A DNA stretch of 64,000 bases from Phycomyces nitens (GCA_022702545.1 JAHRBC010000004.1:744001-808000), one strand, 5' to 3'. Shown: positions 33,777 through 47,439, numbered from the stretch's first letter. Numbers and translations: made by a program. Notes: generated by a model from the sequence alone, not told the origin.

Positions 33777-36700
33777 TTAACCACTTGGCTTTTGCTGGGT
33801 CGTATCGTACATCCTAATGATCTTTGACTGATTATTGTCATTTTGTGCAAAGGCAAATCCACGCGATTGCTTGAGTCTCTGGATCTTGCGGACCTTGTTG
33901 ACCGCCTGTTTGAATCGGTCCATCCGGGGCCGATAGTCCGGTAAATTCAACTTTTGGATCTCTTGGATGTAATGGTAACTCCGGGTACGGTACATGCGCT
34001 TGTAACTAGAAAAAAAACATTGGTACTCTTGTAAAGTGTTTTGGCATTAAAACTTCTTGACTTACTATTTCCACACATAGTCGCGAAGAATGCACAGAAT
34101 GGGAACCAGCAAGAAAAACAGCCAAAAGTTAAGGTTACCAAACAGCCGGGGAATGATTCCTTGGTACTCGAGAAATATCTCTATGGGCAACAGTGGCCCA
34201 ACGTAGGAAACCAGGGGCAGGAAGATGAACCAAATGACCATTGATCCTGGAATTGCAAGAAAGGTGTACTTTGTCCAGATACTACACAAATGTCGATTAC
34301 GGTAAATAACTAAGCCTTGGTGCTTCTTTTGGGGGGAGGGGGACTATTATAAGCTTTTTGACCTACTCTGAGATCAGAGCCGCCTTCCATAGAATGGTGG
34401 CCAAGGTGGCACTAAAGATGGTTGTACCGACCCACCACTGTCCACCAGCCCAGCCGTTTACAAAAACCGCATCGTTTGCGAACCCGAGCATTCCGAGAAA
34501 GAACAAGAGCTAAAGGACAATGGTTAAGATCACTTTTTTTTTCTTGGTTTTGTTTTTGTTTGCATGTCCACCACACATTACTTACTGCCGAGTGATACAC
34601 TGCGTTCAATATCCATCCCCAGAACCGCTTTTGATTAAAAAACTCGTTTCTCTGTCCAAGCATGTACATTTGTGGGTACTTGTCCAATAGTCTGGCAGAC
34701 GTGAACTGATCAAACAGACCAATGGCCATTGGGGGCAAGAATGTAAAGATAACATTGAAGCAAGACATTGTCCAAGATTCGTACAACGTCTGGCCGGAGA
34801 ATCCATTAAAGATGGCATACTAGAATAATACAACCAATCAGTCTGGACAATTAATATTTGCGCACTTCTTTTTTTTTTGTCTACTAGAGAGACATACCCA
34901 GAACTGTGTTAGGTACAGAGCAACGTTTTTATAAAAGTAGAAAAAGATCATTTTGCTCAGCCGCTGGTAAGCCCATGTGCCATGAACAAGTAGCAACTTC
35001 TTGAGGAATCTAAATTGAGAGATTGCAAAATCGGCTGTACGCGCTGCCTGAAGGCCTTCGACGCCACTAATACCCACGCCAACATGGGCAGCCTGGATCA
35101 TCGAGACATCATTTGCACCATCACCAATGGCAAGTAGAATAGACTTTGAAAACTTCTTTACAAGCTTCACGACAAGTGCCTTTTGCAGAGGCGAGACACG
35201 ACAGCAAATGACGGCCTTGCACAACACAGCCAGGTCAAAAAGGATCTTTTCGATATCTTTTTCGAGTGCAAAGGTAAGTGCCTTTCCTTCAATAATCAGA
35301 GCAAGAGGCTAGAGAGAGAGAAAGAAAGAAAACAAAAACAAAATTGTAAACAACCAGTATTAATAAATGCATTTAATGCTTTTACCTCTGATGCTTGCTC
35401 ACTGTGAAGAATCGCATCTTTCAGTGCACCCTCCAAAAACTCTTTGGTGGTTTCATGATCATCCTCATTGCATATAATCAGATCCATTTCTTCTGTCAAA
35501 AGCTTGCAACTAAAGCCAATATTGATAGCCGTCTCTTGTCGATCACCTGTAAGAACCCAAATCTTAATATTGGCTTCTTGGAGAGTGTGGATCGTGTCAG
35601 GAACACCGTCCTGAAGTTTATCTTCAATAGCAGTTGCCCCCAGTAATTGCATATCCTTCTCAATCATCTCTGCAACCCTGTCAAGTTCCTCGGCACGGTT
35701 TGTCAAGGTCGTCGATGCCTTGTCATAGAACTGAGACCAACGAGAATACTCATCGTCAGAAATATCACGTACGGCAAAACACAGAGTTCGAAGACCTTCA
35801 GAAGCAAATTCCTATTAAAGGCGTTTAATTTTATTTTCAAGACACCTTTTTATATATCTTACCTCTAGATGAGACAAGGTGGCATCGACAAATGGGTTAT
35901 TTGGTCCCAAACGTTCAAGAATCACAGTATCGGCACCCTTGCAATAAAGTTTGATTTTCCCATCAGGTCCCCTGAGAACAACCGACATGCGCTTTCTTGT
36001 CGAGTTGAATTCACAGACATTGAGGATATGGAATTCTTGATCGACACCCTTGACAGTGCAGTTAATTGACCGAGGTTTTCGTGCATAAAAGTGATAGGCG
36101 AATACTGAACTGGCGCCCTGGACAAGGGCTGCTTCATCAGGAGAAGATGCCTGGTACACTATGGCACCAGTCTCTTCATTAGTCTCTGGAATAACCGTGT
36201 GGCATGTCATGAGAGATTCCATAAATGTGTGAATGATGTAGCTGTCTGATGAGTTTTCGAGATGTTCTTCTAGCTGTTTGTAAGAGTATTCTCCACGGGT
36301 ATCGTTTTCAGATTCGGGTCTACGGTCAGGGTCAGGCATGGTTGCATAAGAAAGGCCCGCAATTGAGCACTTTCGAAACTCCATTTCATTACAGGTGAGG
36401 GTGCCGGTTTTGTCAGAAAAGACGTACTCGACCTGACCAAGTTCCTCAATAAGACTACTACTCCTTGCAACTGCGGGAGTGTCTGTCTTTTCGTAATAGA
36501 TATCGAGATCGTTGTCTATCATGGTGGACTGGATAAATTTGACAATCTCCATGGAAACCATTAAACTAGAGTAGACAATTTAGGCTTCTGGGATCCACCG
36601 TCTCAAATGCCTATTGTGGCTTACCTGATTGGAATAAAACTGTTAAAGAGGATCATAAAGGTAAGAATATTGTATCCAAATTCACGCGCTCTTTCGGTAG

Positions 36701-38514
36701 CAGGAAGTGGAAGGTATGCCATCCTAGTAGATTCACGGATCTTTTTTTTTGCACACAAGCGACAATTTAGTTTACTAGGTTGCCTAACCCCAAGAAACTT
36801 ACAGATATAGCCAGGTTTCCAACCGAGCAAAGGATACTCATAATAACCAACATGGCAAACAAATAAAGGATATTTCGGTTCGTGATGCGTGTCAAGTTGG
36901 AAGCCTTTGATGGTTTCTTGCTAACAAAAGAGTCAAATTTCTGCAAATAATAAAATAAATAAATAAAAACAAAGAGATTACCTTGAGTTGAGCATAAGTT
37001 TGGTTTCATGGCCTGCAAAAACAACAAGACCATAGATCCAGCTTGTGTTTCTCAATTGTGCACCTCGAAGCAGAACCGTGTTTGGATCGAGGGGGAGATC
37101 TTTTGAACCGCCTGGTCCATTCTCATTTGGCAAACTCATCGTTCCATCATAGTTGTACAGCCTGTTATTTGGGGGCTCAGAACGAATAACGCCACTAAAT
37201 GATGATAGTTGCTGAGGCGAGATGTATTTGAACGTTTCGGGCAAGGCTTGTTTGATTTTCAGATTGACCTCTCTACATATAACAGAGCATTATAAGATGA
37301 GGCAAAAAGAAAAAGAAAAGAAGTCTAGGATGATTTACCCATCAAGATTGCTTGTTTCGATATAGCACAATCCTTCTGGCTCAGAACTACTTATGATAAT
37401 CAAATCAGCAGGAAAAAAACCCGAGTTTTCGATTCTGCAGATATCTCCCACTTTAACATCTCTCCAGCGTTTTTCCACAAACTGAGATCCATCAAATATT
37501 TTGCATTTTCTCGCGTTGAGTTCGGCGTCAGATCGATGAACACCCTACAATACCCATGAGTTCCATGCCTATATCTAATAAAAAATAGACTTACATAGTC
37601 TTCTATTGCTTCCTTTACGGCCGTAATGCAGAGTACGATGACGAGTGGTAAGATGGTGGTATATCGTGAGGTTGGAGATATGTTTGGGATTTGCTGTAGA
37701 GATTGTGTTAAATAAACATTTATATTTATAATTATAATATTTGTGCTACTGACCTGGATCCCAGAAATGAACAAAAAGAACAGGTTTGCTGATTTGCTAA
37801 ACTCTTCATACAAGAACTTGAAGAGAAAGGTTGCTGGATTGTATTTTGCAGTCGAGACAGAGTTTCCACAGAACTTTTGCTGTGAATTGATATCTGGACT
37901 ATTGATGTGGATGATGCGGGGTATGTCGTTGATATTCGAGCGTTGACGTCGAAGGAGATCCCTGAGATTGATGTCTTTGAGCCTCTGTAAAAAGGGCTTT
38001 GATTCTGCCTTTTCTTTTAGGATCGAGCGATGCATGCTTTGACGATGGTCTTTGTTGATTTTGTCGTTGTAGATTGTGGAGTTTTTGAGGCCAGAGGTGG
38101 GTCCTGGTGATGATTGAAGCATTTCTGTGGAATCGTTTTCGTAGTGGGTTCTGTGTGGGGTTCCTCCAAGTGCAGAAAACTGGTAGACGGGTGTGGAGGG
38201 GAGGTTCTGGATGCTAGAAGCATGGGCTAGTAGCTGTTGGCCCTCTTCGTTTTCTTCTGGAATGGTCCGGCCATCATCCGAAAAAGAAGCTTTTTTTGGG
38301 GGGTCAGTTTAGACACAATGCAAATAGATATTGTATCCAAAGGTGTTGGCTTACCGGTGTCAAAAGAACCCATCTTCTTCAGGGCAGCAGGTATGTGTTG
38401 ATCATTCCGTGGAGATCTTGGCCATTCGGATGACGATTGGTCATTCTTTCTGGGATTCAGTGGATTCAGGTCAAGACTGTCCTTGTGCTTTGGTGAATCT
38501 TCCCAGCCAGACAT
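33777..38514 (-). CDS. DRS2: P4-type ATPase, Drs2-like aminophospholipid flippase
   Basis: Type IV P-type ATPase that moves phosphatidylserine/ethanolamine to the cytosolic leaflet at the trans-Golgi, with a Cdc50 partner. A disordered N-terminus ([14 protein letters not shown]...) precedes the P4 entry [20 protein letters not shown]. Next come the actuator region IETSNLDG, membrane segment 4 with the PISL motif split by an intron, the phosphorylation site [16 protein letters not shown], the nucleotide-binding [29 protein letters not shown] and the hinge [20 protein letters not shown]. Ten membrane segments can be traced. The C-terminal tail [20 protein letters not shown] with GFAFAQ and YDTT is the Drs2/ATP8A regulatory tail rather than the Dnf type. 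About fourteen exons, full length, with no break seen; the total is near 1,300 residues. Start at the first ATG; the upstream leader is A/G-rich. Confidence 0.94.
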
Positions 38515-39120
38515 TATGTTGCTGACAAGATTAGGATTTCAACTTTTTGTGATTAGGAATCTATGATTCACTATGAAGAGAAGGGGAGGGGGGCAAAGGG
38601 AGAGGGGGGCGGTGGGAAAACAAGGAATAAGGACGGTTGGTTTCAATGTTGAGATAAAAAGGATGTGAAGAACAAGGACAGAATCTGTTCACACCACAGA
38701 CAAATGGAGATTATTCAAGTAGGAGACTAAGAAGAAGGGGGAAGAAAGGGGGGCTTGGAGGAGGAGGAGGAGGGGGAAAGGGGATATAGAAAGGCTTTTT
38801 TTTTTATTTGGATTTTAGAGGAGTTGAAAACAAGCAAGCAAGCGAAAGAAAGAGACAGGTCGCTTGAGCCCACAACATACAGATGATTATAGACAAAAGT
38901 AATACGGTAACCAAAAACATATATATACATACATGTATATAATAATGTCGCAGGCATAGAAAATTAATGTCGGCATTTCAAACCATTGCTACCTATAAAT
39001 AAGTGTCGTGTGCTTAGCCATGTCGCACTTTCGACGCGCTGTGGTTAGACAAGAAGTTACGATAATCCATCGTCCCCACTCTTTTGGTGCACTTGTAGGC
39101 ACAATTGTATTCTTGGGCAG

Positions 39121-39132
39121 TTGTCTAGACAA
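39121..39132. promoter_or_regulatory. 12-base palindrome TTGTCTAGACAA
   Basis: Perfect 12-base palindrome. Related half-sites (TTAGACAAG at 39046, ATTGTCTAGG at 39153) lie within 75 bases on each side, so a dimeric protein-binding site is possible. Confidence 0.3.
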
Positions 39133-39393
39133 ACAAGCACTTTGGGCCTCGTAATTGTCTAGGTTTGAATCAACCAAATGAACTCTAGAATAATGACAGC
39201 AGAAAGTATCGATCTTTACATTCTAAGCCTACATCTCAAAGCCTATTTACTTCTTGTCCAAGCATCAACCGCCGTTTTCACTCTGGATAACAATGCCAAT
39301 CTACAGCATATTCATTCTGACAGTCGATTGACTGATCTTCTTTTTAAAACCCAGACGAATAAAATGTACCAACGATGTGGTTTTATCAACCCA

Positions 39394-39407
39394 TATGCCA
39401 TGACAAT
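39394..39407. promoter_or_regulatory. Candidate RFX X-box-like site
   Basis: TATGCCATGACAAT, a weak X-box match that gains weight from the better site 20 bases downstream. Confidence 0.25.
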
Positions 39408-39413
39408 CAATAT

Positions 39414-39427
39414 ATTACCATGACAAC
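39414..39427. promoter_or_regulatory. Candidate RFX X-box-like site
   Basis: ATTACCATGACAAC differs from the X-box GTTACCATGGCAAC at two positions. Spacing to the neighbouring motif is exactly 20 bases. Confidence 0.35.
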
Positions 39428-39787
39428 CAACCTAAAATAATCCCAGAAATCGTGGCAAAAAACAAGCCCTCATTCCATCTATTCTCTTTTACATCTTTTG
39501 ACGATTAGCGAAACAGTGAAACAAAGGCGGGAATGAAATCAAGGTGATTGGTCACAATGCCATTGTAATCAATGTCAAAATAACTCTTGCCTTGATCACG
39601 CCACCCTCAAAACCAACCTGGGCTCAGCACAAGAGAGGAGCTCTATGCACGTAATGTCCAAAGGCTTCCTAGTCTTATAGCTCTCTACTCTGTTTTTTTT
39701 AGACTTGTATCCTTTGGCTTGATTCATCTATTTTTACCTTGTATATTTTTAGGTAGTGGCGGTTACATTACCGATACGATTTACAAA

Positions 39788-39801
39788 GCTGCCATGGTAA
39801 C
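39788..39801. promoter_or_regulatory. Candidate RFX X-box-like site
   Basis: GCTGCCATGGTAAC differs from the X-box GTTGCCATGGTAAC at one position. Confidence 0.4.
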
Positions 39802-42525
39802 AGACAACCATACGCGTGTCTCGAGACTGAATAAAAAGGAATGGAAAAATACTCGAGACCATATTTATATTTTACATGTAAACGTTTAATATATGAATAC
39901 AGAGAGTAAGCTGTATTACCTGTCAAAAAGGAATCTCGGCTGGTCTTTATTAAGGCAGTATCCAACTCATTAATATTTTGATCAGCATGCATTATTATAC
40001 ATTAAAAGTATAAACTCATACTGGACAGAGTCTTTTTTTTTCTTGGTTTTTCAATCATACAGACCAAAAGTACCGTCTTGTCATTAATATATAAATATAT
40101 AGAGTTTGGATTTACCTTTGTAACACTATTGTGAGCCTACAAAGCAAGATTTTTTGTGATAGACACACACACACATATATATATATATATTATGCTCTAC
40201 CAAAGCCCTCTTGTCTTTTTAGCAAGACCCTTTAGTTTGCAAAAAAAATAGTTGTTGGTTTTATGATGTGCTGTAGATAGCTGTTTGGTTCATGAACCTT
40301 GTAAAATAAAGTATTTAAGAAAAGAGGAATATGGTAGACCTTTGATGCTTACCTATTGTTTATTTATTATCCAAACATAATAGCATGGAGGTTATTGAGA
40401 AAAAACATCACGACGCTTTATATTTGCACCCAACTTCAAAACTTGAGTTAAAGAAAGTATTATGATGGAATATATATATATATATTTGAGAGTAACTTTT
40501 ATTGGTTTTATTTCGAGAAATACATGTATATACTTGCGTATATCTGTATGTTGCAGGTCAAAAACTATAACCTTGATAATAAGAACACAATAAAGTATTA
40601 CGTAGAATATGTATAAACCATTGTGAGAAATTTAAGCTTCAAAACATTACACACTTTGTTTCAAAGATCACTAGGGATTCTTGAACTAAATAAAAAAAGT
40701 TTAATAGGACATTTCTCTCCAATCTTTTCATAAAATTCTATCAAGAATAACAAGGAGTTTTATTGGCGTAATATAGAATAATACTTCTATTTTTTTTTAT
40801 AATCTTTTCTTGGCATTTTTTTCTTGATAGAATAATTATTAATAAATCTCAAAATGCCAGATGTCTGGATTCTAATTTAAATCAGCGATTCTTAAACATA
40901 TTTGCATTATAAAACTGTATATATATTAAGCTTGTTCGCGCATCTGTTTTATCAACCGCCAATTGGTTTAATTCCCAACATAGAATTCAAATTCATAGAC
41001 TCTGTATTCAAGGCACTGTAGTTTGATACTTATCCTATCAAGTATGTCAAAGAATACAATCTATTATAGGTGGCAAGTAGATAGTTCAATATGTTTTTTT
41101 TAGCGATTACCCGTAAAAGTGGCTTGCTTCGAACCCGAGTAAATGGACTTCTTTAAACCTATGACTGTCATCTGTCATGAGAGTCTCGCCCCTCTTTCCC
41201 CCAGATTCGGGGTCACAGAATCAATTGAAATTTTGTTTTATTCCATCTCACAAACTTATTTTTTTTTGAAAGTACTACTTTAACTGAACCTCTTTTAACC
41301 AAATTATTATTATAATATTTCTTCTTCTTCTTTAGAGTCCACAATCACTATTTTCGAGCAAGCTTTTTTTGAAGGAGAAAGTAAATAAATAAATATATGT
41401 ATACATATTTGGACCTCCTTATGAACCGTTTGATAGGCATTTTACAGAAAGGATCGATAAAAAGTGTACCTTTAATTTGGAATAACGCGTAAGATTCTAG
41501 GAACCTCCTTTTCTAAAAAGCTATAATCTGTTTTTTGTGTGTGTGTTAAACTGAACTTTTTTCTTCAAAAACTAAACATCAAAGACGTGGCATTCTATAT
41601 ATTTATTCAGAGTGATATTAATCACCATAGCTCGAGTTTACCAGAAGCCAAAGCGAGCTTCTCTCCCTATCTCTTAAAATATCATTGGAAAAATGTCAGT
41701 CATGGTATTGATGTAATGTTATCAATATGTACCTTTTTCTTTTTTTCTCTCCCTAAGGGATTTATATTTTATAAAAGCTAATACTTTGAGAACAACAGGC
41801 GTATATTTTCACTCTTGATTTGATACATTTGATTTAGATCTCTTTATATCAAGAGCTTCTTTTTTGCTCTCAAAAGTCAGACTGCCTCCAAGTACTTTTT
41901 TTGTCATTTATTTATTTAAAAAAGAGGCAGGTGCTCGAGTACAATTTTCAGGTATTGCTATTATTGAATGATTTGAATAACGCTTGATAATCTTACCTTT
42001 TTATATATATATCTGTGGGTGGTAGATGGCTTAGATTGAGAGAAAGTGGGGGCCGTGCAGAGTGCAGAGAACGGGAGAAATACGGCAAACAGACATCATA
42101 GATGCAAATATATAGTATAGCAATGTGCACTGGATAATGATGTAAAAATAACTGTTGGTGTTTATCAATAACAGGATGATCAAGCTAGATTGTACATAGA
42201 CTGCCTTTATATCTTATACTTTTATTGGTCTTTTGGCTAGAAAAGTGTTGAAATTGTCCATGCAAGTAATCTTTGTGATTTAGAATACACGTTTGTTTAA
42301 ATGGCTGGATAATAGCTGTAGATTATTTTAGACCTTCAAAATAACCTTGTCTGTTAAAAATATAAAGATAGGTACTACCCAGGCTTCTAATCCATCAGAG
42401 ATCATTTTTGCTCCAGTTTCGTTGGCCACCCTTTTTATAATATTTATATTCTAGTCAATGTTTCAATTAATGTTTCTTAAAGACCACTGACTCCCACATA
42501 CCCAAACTCTTGGTCCTTTTAAAAC

Positions 42526-43587
42526 TTATAAAATAATGACCAAAACAAGAAGAACGATCAAGACAATGATCAAACAGCACACACAGTAATCTGATTTGGA
42601 ATCTATAGATACAAGAAATACGTTACTAACCTACCTTTCACATCCTCTGCTGGTTATGCTTACCCTCTTCTTGCTTCAATACAGTAGTAACCCGTCTCAT
42701 TGCACGCTTAAGCTTTCCTTCAGACCGTTCGACATCATCACCCAAATCATTCAAGAGCCTGGGTCCTGCCAGTAAGCACTTTTACCTATATATTACCCCA
42801 CACAGCATCTACTTACACAACTTGGTCGTCGATCTCTCGGTTCATTGTGCCTGCAATATCCCTCAGGTTTACCAAAGTACCTGCCATGTTATCCAGATGA
42901 ACGTCTTGCTCCTGCATCATCATCTACCACCACATAAACAGTTATCGATATATTCTCAAGAACCCAAAAAGGATATCTTACTGTCTGCTGCGTTCCTTCA
43001 TCTTCAATAAACCGCTCATTGTGTTCCTGCATACTTGACTGATAGGGACTTGTCCTTTCAGAAGATGAATATGCCTATAAAGAATCAAGGAGGCATGATG
43101 GAAACATTAAATTAAAAGAGCTGATCCTCGAATATTTTAATCTTTGGGTTGGATTGACAACGTTAATGCTCTTACTTTGCCAGATTTCTTTGGAGGATTA
43201 GACATGGTGTTGCGTATGGTTTGAATTGTTTTACGAGACTTTGTCAGGAAAGTTCGCCGATTGTTCATCTCTGCTGCTGTGAGATTAAACTGGTTTGGGT
43301 TGGCTTGGCATGCCGCAAATGCTTCTTCTAAATCATCGAGATCCTGCTCAATACCCTCGAGAGAAGAATTAAGCTCGTCTGCTGTCCACAGAAGCTCTTG
43401 ATTTTGAGGTGATGAGACTGTCTGCTGAATGCGTTTCCAGGATGCATACAGAGTGTTTGCATTTACCAATGCATCAGAGACCTGTCTGATGAAATGGTTG
43501 GTCTCTATATAAAAACGGACCTCTTTTGGTCCTTTAAAGCTAGTGGTTGACCTACTGCTTTACAATCAAAAAAGGATCGTCTTCCAT
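42526..43587 (-). CDS. TLG1: Syntaxin-6/Tlg1-like Qc-SNARE
   Basis: Tail-anchored SNARE for fusion at the trans-Golgi and early endosome. The start MEDDPFFD matches the syntaxin-6 N-terminus. The N-terminal three-helix domain includes LYASWKRIQQTV, ADELNSSLEGIEQDLDDLEE and NRRTFLTKSRKTIQTIRNTM. The SNARE helix begins MQEQDVHLDNMAGTLVNLRD, carries the central Q of the zero layer in the region NREIDDQVVLLNDLGDDVER and ends RAMRRVTTVLKQEE. A final exon encodes DSKSDYCVCCLIIVLIVLLV plus a short tail, the membrane anchor with cysteines that could be palmitoylated. About seven exons; exon 1 is 43587-about 43555. The acceptor at its far side (ATATAG versus ATATAGAG near 43507) is uncertain; the second keeps the frame with a GTAGGT donor. 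Confidence 0.86.
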
Positions 43588-44012
43588 TATTTGAATAATG
43601 AGTAAATCTTGCTTGATAAAGCAGGAATTCTCTCTCAAAATTGGGCCACCTAATTCCACCGTTTAATCTCCGTCACCAAACCACTGCCATCATATTTATA
43701 TATATATATTTAACAATATAAATAAATAAATAAAAAAGAACTTGAGTACTATGGCTTTAGAATCATATAAAAGCCAAATAATGCACATGAATCTCTATTG
43801 TATCACACAAATGATAAAAGTTCATATATATATATGTGTGAAGATATGCTTTCACTGTCGGAAATCTACAAGAATGAAGCGGTAAAGAAAGAGAAAAAGA
43901 GGGCCCGAGGATTAATGAACTTTTAAGGCATTTTTTTATCTTGTCATTGATTTCCATGGCCAGTAATTGGTCAACCCCAAACACTGTTAACATCAGACAA
44001 ATAAACTTTTTG

Positions 44013-44026
44013 GTTGTCATGGCAAT
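44013..44026. promoter_or_regulatory. Candidate RFX X-box-like site
   Basis: GTTGTCATGGCAAT differs from the X-box GTTGCCATGGCAAC at two positions. Confidence 0.35.
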
Positions 44027-44653
44027 AAATTTTGTTTTTTAATTTATCCAAAAAGAATCGTTCCATATTTGAGATATTATTATTTTCTTTGCAAAAATAA
44101 AAGATGGTTACTTTTTGGGTACCATTTTATAATAACGTCTAGATTCAAGATTAGATTGGCACTTTTTGTATGTAGCCCATCTCTTCTTTTCTTGTGTGCA
44201 AAATGTTATTAAAACTTTACGTCATTTAGAGCAGTCACTTTGGTTCTGGTTTAGGCGAGGGGTGGTACTATGGAAACAAGGGTTGATTCCCATTGGTTTG
44301 TAATAAAGCCCATTTTTTTTTATTATATTTTTTTTTATTTGTGCTTGTGGCCATGTTGATGGGCTTCTTTGCCAAAAACCTCCTGTTTGAATCCAGCCGG
44401 ATAGGTAATATCTCATGCTTAATTACGATTTTGTCATTTGATTATCAATATCTAATATTAATTTTTTTATTTTTTGCTGAAAACACGCCACCAAGATAGA
44501 GGCCAGGGTCCTTAGCCAACACAGCCAAGGGACGGTTATGTAAGCAAAATGGACCAATCATAATCGTGTAAATTGCTTATGAAAGCTTTATTTCCATGTC
44601 CGTCTTGTTGATTATTACCAAGGGGACCCTTTTTGGGCTTCCTTTGTATTCGC

Positions 44654-44672
44654 TCCCTGACTCGGTCAGGGA
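44654..44672. promoter_or_regulatory. Inverted repeat upstream of the deaminase gene
   Basis: TCCCTGAC and GTCAGGGA form perfect 8-base arms around a 3-base TCG centre. It lies 423 bases upstream of the deaminase ATG and could be an operator-like site for a dimeric factor. Confidence 0.35.
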
Positions 44673-45094
44673 TGCTTATCATGAAATCCAAAATTTATCC
44701 GTGGTTGGGATTAACTTGGCCGCATTTATGATGGGGCTGGTTCCCTATGGACACTCGGGTCATTTGGGATGACTGGGGAGGTGATAGTAAGAGTAAAAGT
44801 AAAGGCAAGAAATGGCAGGTGATTAAAGACGAGGTTGTCTGTACAAACACAGACCCTGAAGGGCAAGAGATCTTGAAAAATATGAATTTTTATCTCTCAT
44901 TCTGTCTTGTGCAGAATGTCCGCCTGTCCTTGTGTCCGGGGTCTGATTGGTCATCAGTCATTGAACCCGCGAGGGCGGGCCTTTTTGTATTCCTTGTGAG
45001 ATCTTGAAACATATATAAAAAGCCCTCTTTCCCAACCCTGTTATCCTGTTTTAGTACCCTACTTTTTTACCCTTCTTTCATACACAACTTCACC

Positions 45095-46214
45095 ATGAGA
45101 CTGATTATCCGCGAAGACTACGAGGAAGTAGCCCACTACATTGGTAAGCAGCCCCCACAGGCCTTCTTGGTTCTCATTGTATTCTAGCCAACTATATCAA
45201 GGAGCGCATCAACCAGTTCCAGCCCTCTAGCGAGCGTCCTTTTGTCTTGGGTCTTCCTACCGGATCCTCTCCTATTGGTGTCTACAAGAAGCTGGTCGAG
45301 CTGTACAAGTCTGGCGAATTGAGCTTCCAAAATGTCGTTACCTTTAACATGGACGAGTATGTCGGTCTTCCCCGTGATCATCCCGAATCCTACCATTCTT
45401 TCATGTGGAAGAGTCTCTTTATGCACGTGGATATTGTGCCAGAGAACGTCCATATCCTTGACGGTAATGCACCCGATCTTGATGAGGAGTGCAAGAAGTT
45501 TGAGGCCGATATCGCACGCGTTGGTGGCATTGAGTTGTTCTTGGGTGGTATTGGTCCTGATGGCCATATTGCATTTAACGAGCCCGGTTCTTCGCTCACA
45601 TCGCGTACTCGTGTCAAGACCCTTGCCTACGAGACCATTATTGCCAATGCCCGCTTCTTTGATGGCGATATCAGCAAGGTTCCCAAGCTTGCCTTGACTG
45701 TTGGTGTAGCGTAAGTGCTGTGATACATCTTGTATTCATTCAACTGACCATATTCTAGTACTGTGATGGATGCCCGTGAGGTTGTTGTCATTATTACTGG
45801 TGCCCACAAGGCCATTGCTCTGGCCAAGTGTATTGAGGACGGTGTTAACCACATGTGGACCGTGTCTGCTATCCAGATGCACCCCAAGGGCTTGATTGTC
45901 TGTGACGAAGATGCTACCTTGGAGTTGCACGTAAAGGTAGGACAGGGATCAGCTCATATAATAATAGAGTGACTGATTTTTTATTTATTTATTTTATTAA
46001 TATTGTTGTGATTCAATCAGACTGTGAAATATTTCAAATCTATCGAACACGTCCATCACTCACTTATTGGTGCCGAGAATCTCTCACTGCAAGGTATGTA
46101 CGATTTTGAAACAAAAGCCTGGACTAATCATTATTATTACTATTATTATTAGGTGGTGTAAAACAGCTCAGAAGCCCAGTCAGCAATGACCGCCCCCAGA
46201 CACCCTTTGAGTAG
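45095..46214 (+). CDS. GNPDA: Glucosamine-6-phosphate deaminase
   Basis: Cytosolic enzyme that converts glucosamine-6-phosphate to fructose-6-phosphate and ammonia, the last step of N-acetylglucosamine (chitin) breakdown. [20 protein letters not shown] starts the protein. The substrate loop [16 protein letters not shown], the catalytic FNMDEY with Asp72, and [17 protein letters not shown] with Asp141, His143 and Glu148 sit at the family's standard numbering. The lid region [13 protein letters not shown] and VTGVG-like [13 protein letters not shown] follow. Five exons; the last carries [20 protein letters not shown]. Length is about 290 residues, typical of eukaryotic GNPDA. No second domain. 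No other GlcNAc-pathway genes are in the window, so it is not part of a visible cluster. Confidence 0.97.
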
Positions 46215-46539
46215 ATGACGTTTACCCATTCCCTCCCTCTATGCTTCTTCTTCTTCTTCTTCTTCTTCTTCATATGTACATCTTTATACAATTAAATATA
46301 ATAAAATAAAATATTGATTTCCAACAAATAATATATATTTTCTTTTTATATATATATAAAAAAAAAGTGACTTTGGATCAAACGTCACGAGCAAACAAGT
46401 CATATTCATTCTCCGTACAATATTAACAGAAAGGATTAAATTTCTTCCCTTGTAGTCCTTGCTCCCTTTTTTTTTTATACATATAAAAAACACACACACA
46501 CACATTTACAACAATAATAAAAAAAAGAGATAGCTGCGA
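46215..46539. other. Intergenic, deaminase to WDR33
   Basis: CTT repeat (46246-46272), TA and CA tracts; short shared 3' and 5' flanks. No gene seen. Confidence 0.65.
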
Positions 46540-47404
46540 ATGATGGAAGTAGCGACTGCACCACCAACAGAAAAGGCATCTTGGCCAGAAAAAGATAGTC
46601 GTGATCCTGCCTCTCAAGGCACTGGATCCAATGCCACACCAACGCCTGGAGCATTTGCACTTGGACGTCCTGCAGGTAGACCTTCTGCAAGACCACCCAG
46701 TGGAGCAACCGGAGAAGGCAATGTTCCATTTTCAAAAATGGTATTTGATGGAAAACGAATGAGAAAAGCCATCCAGCGACGAACAGTAGACTACAATCAC
46801 AGCATAGCACGATGGATGCAGGTACGTTTATTTTTTCTAATGTATACAATACATCTGCATCCTTTATTCAATGGCTAGAAACCGTGAATGTTTTCATCAA
46901 TGAAATATATTAAAAGAGAGAGGGAGGGAGAAATGGTTTTATTGTAATAAAATAGAGAAAAAAAATTATATGCATATATTTATATATATATTCTCTGTAT
47001 ACAAATGTGCTTGAACATGCTCTCTTTTATATATATAATATATGTATATAATATATGTATATAAACATGTTGCATTTGGAATGAATGCTGATATATTGCA
47101 ATATATTCCCTTTTGATATATTTTCTATTTTTATATATATATATGTTTGCCTTGAATCGCAATTACATCCCTGTAGGAACGCGTATGGATACGTGACCGA
47201 AGAGATATTCGATACCTGAGGCCAGATGGTAACTTTGTGGTGGGCGTAAGTAAATAACCAATTCCAATTCCAATTCCAATTACAATTCCAATTACAATTA
47301 TCCCACATATAAAGACATTGAAAATTAGAAGAGTAAAAAAAAAAGAGAAAGAAAATACTGCTTGTATTGAAAATCAAGTAAATCTTTATATAAACACACA
47401 TGTA

Positions 47405-47439
<35 letters not shown>

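Larger units (their letters stand above)
38515..42525. other. 4-kb gene-free region
   Basis: DRS2 promoter (purine-rich 38570-38790), then A/T-rich DNA with TA tracts (38920, 40165-40190, 40470-40485) and no supportable gene. The open frames 39178-39423 and 41539-41781 have no recognisable motif or splice partners. A cluster of RFX-like motifs (39394-39801) and a palindrome (39121) are listed separately. Confidence 0.55.
43588..45094. other. Divergent intergenic, SNARE to deaminase
   Basis: About 1.5 kb, no supportable gene. It contains an RFX-like site (44013), a stem-loop-like inverted repeat (44654) and CCAAT-type ATTGG boxes plus a GC-rich tract just upstream of the deaminase (44945-44985). 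Confidence 0.55.

Noticed and set aside
39178..39423. 81-residue plus-strand open frame in the 4-kb gap
   Set aside because: No recognised motif, no splice partners and no GC rise.
44293..44499. Hydrophobic open frame MVCNKAHFFLLYFFLFVLVA
   Set aside because: Driven by T-rich runs; broken quickly in frame and no partner exons seen.
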